A stretch of 64,000 nucleotides of DNA, taken from NCBI GenBank assembly GCA_900473685.1, contig UCNE01000009.1, positions 1-64,000 of the forward strand. Direction: 5' to 3'. The notes beneath the pieces were generated by a model, which ran no database searches, had not been told where the DNA came from, and worked only from the letters and a program-made list of their open reading frames with translations. Below are positions 63,330 to 64,000 of this stretch, in pieces. How positions within the stretch are numbered: the first letter of the stretch is position 1; each line of letters opens with the position of its first letter. The translations under genes were made by a program, and so were the position numbers. The stretch comes from Hyphomicrobiales bacterium (GTDB lineage Bacteria; Pseudomonadota; Alphaproteobacteria; Rhizobiales; Rhizobiaceae).

Positions 63330-64000
63330 TCAGGCCGTTGCCCGGGTTCCATACGCGGCCATGAAGACGCGAACGGCGCCGCTAATGACCCGGTCGATTT
63401 CGTCCGGCGACGGCGGGGCCTCCATGGTTCCGAACAGGCGAAACTTGAAAAAGCCGCCACTGGCGAGGTCAAGAAACTGACCTGCGGCCAGATCGAGGTC
63501 ATCGATCTCGACGCTGCCGATGTCGACCTGGTGCGCCAGGAACTCCTGGAGGACTGTTCGCAGGTTTTCCGGCCCCTTGAAGAACCGCTGACACAGAACC
63601 GGCATGCGATCGCGGACACCCAGAACGGTGCGCATCGCGCTGATCACCTTTTCATCGGTCACGTGGGTAACGAAGCTGACGCCGAATTTGTAAAGCCCGG
63701 CTTCGACATCCTCGTGAGCGGCCAGCACCGTGCGGACAGCTGCCAGAAAAAGCGCGCGCTCGTTTTCGATGATCGCCGAAAACAGATCTTCCTTGTTCTG
63801 GAAGTAAACGTAGATCGTGCCTTTGGAAACGCCGGCTTCCCGCGTGATGTCGTTCATGCTGGCGGCGTCGAAACCGACGCCCATGAAAACGCGTTTTGCA
63901 CCCTCGATGATCTGTTCGCGCTTCGCCGGGTCCTCGCCCGCGGCACGGCGGCCGGAAAGGACCTCGCCCGGACAGTCTAAGGTCTCCGTTGCTTCTGCCA
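63330..64000 (-). CDS. TetR family transcriptional regulator (start just outside window)
   Basis: A TetR regulator of about 223 residues, read from the right edge. The helix-turn-helix is MNDITREAGVSKGTIYVYFQ. The frame stays open to base 64000 with AEATETLDCPGEVLSG before it, and no in-window ATG, GTG or TTG precedes the helix-turn-helix region. The final two bases (CA) give TG on the minus strand in frame, so if base 64001 is T the start codon is ATG followed by GCA GAA. The C-terminal ligand domain ends at 63330. A start at 63884 would cut into the DNA-binding domain. Confidence 0.9.
   Translation of the reverse strand, partial: AEATETLDCPGEVLSGRRAAGEDPAKREQIIEGAKRVFMGVGFDAASMNDITREAGVSKGTIYVYFQNKEDLFSAIIENERALFLAAVRTVLAAHEDVEAGLYKFGVSFVTHVTDEKVISAMRTVLGVRDRMPVLCQRFFKGPENLRTVLQEFLAHQVDIGSVEIDDLDLAAGQFLDLASGGFFKFRLFGTMEAPPSPDEIDRVISGAVRVFMAAYGTRATA

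Noticed and set aside
1-64000. CRISPR arrays, insertion sequences, prophage, tRNA and rRNA genes
   Set aside because: I saw no regular repeat-spacer array, transposase, phage structural gene, tRNA cloverleaf or rRNA stretch in the window.

Overview
The window looks like a chromosomal or large-replicon segment of a Rhizobiaceae bacterium (Rhizobium/Agrobacterium/Sinorhizobium type). Pointers are the high GC content, an aerobic cobFGHIJKLM cobalamin block, a pha/mrp antiporter locus with fused A and B subunits, a PrsDE-type secretion pair, a single-domain ModE beside modABC, lysS and gltX side by side, and many CUT1 sugar ABC importers. The genus is an inference from gene content, not from a marker gene. 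I saw no rRNA, tRNA, insertion sequence, prophage or CRISPR array.

Layout. 1-93 is the tail of an unidentified gene followed by a strong terminator. 517-12322 is one long plus-strand run: an ABC importer (binding protein, two permeases, a 67-residue membrane protein, two ATPases), then a kinase block. The kinase block has a fused two-domain dihydroxyacetone-kinase-family enzyme (DhaK-DhaL, the ATP-using type) and a complete PEP-dependent set: DhaL, DhaM, HPr, enzyme I, an unknown helix-turn-helix-like protein, and a separate DhaK. Behind it lie a convergent FAD oxidoreductase and a LacI regulator (12323-14794). The LacI gene is divergent from a second sugar locus (14935-21254: Gfo/Idh/MocA dehydrogenase, TIM-barrel isomerase, ABC importer). 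A promoter with a perfect 16-bp palindrome lies between them. A triose, tetrose or branched ketose is a plausible substrate for both loci, but neither substrate can be read from the sequence.

21332-24405 is the molybdate system (modE converging on modABC, with a Mo-box-like palindrome before modA). 24552-29371 holds uracil-DNA glycosylase, a DMT transporter and a type I secretion pair. 29725-36905 is the cobalamin block; cobK lies on the opposite strand and its start region overlaps that of cobL. 36912-42932 is the pha (Mrp) cation/proton antiporter on the minus strand. 43339-45312 is a two-component system, followed by a NodT-type outer-membrane efflux lipoprotein and a CHASE-PAS-GGDEF-EAL protein. 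50179-54092 holds a DUF3008 protein, an ATP-dependent DNA ligase with its metallo-beta-lactamase exonuclease, and a nucleoside hydrolase. 54395-58855 has two small hypotheticals, a DUF1328 membrane protein, lysS and gltX.

59074-61415 is a small regulatory region: an ArsR gene with a consensus-like promoter and palindromic operator, two SRPBCC proteins, a strong terminator, and a structured RNA leader that buries the Shine-Dalgarno of a VOC-family gene. The window closes with TerC, an AraC/GyrI-like regulator and a TetR gene cut by the right edge. The most promising unexplained items are the structured leader at 60862-61034 and the double kinase operon at 6238-12322.
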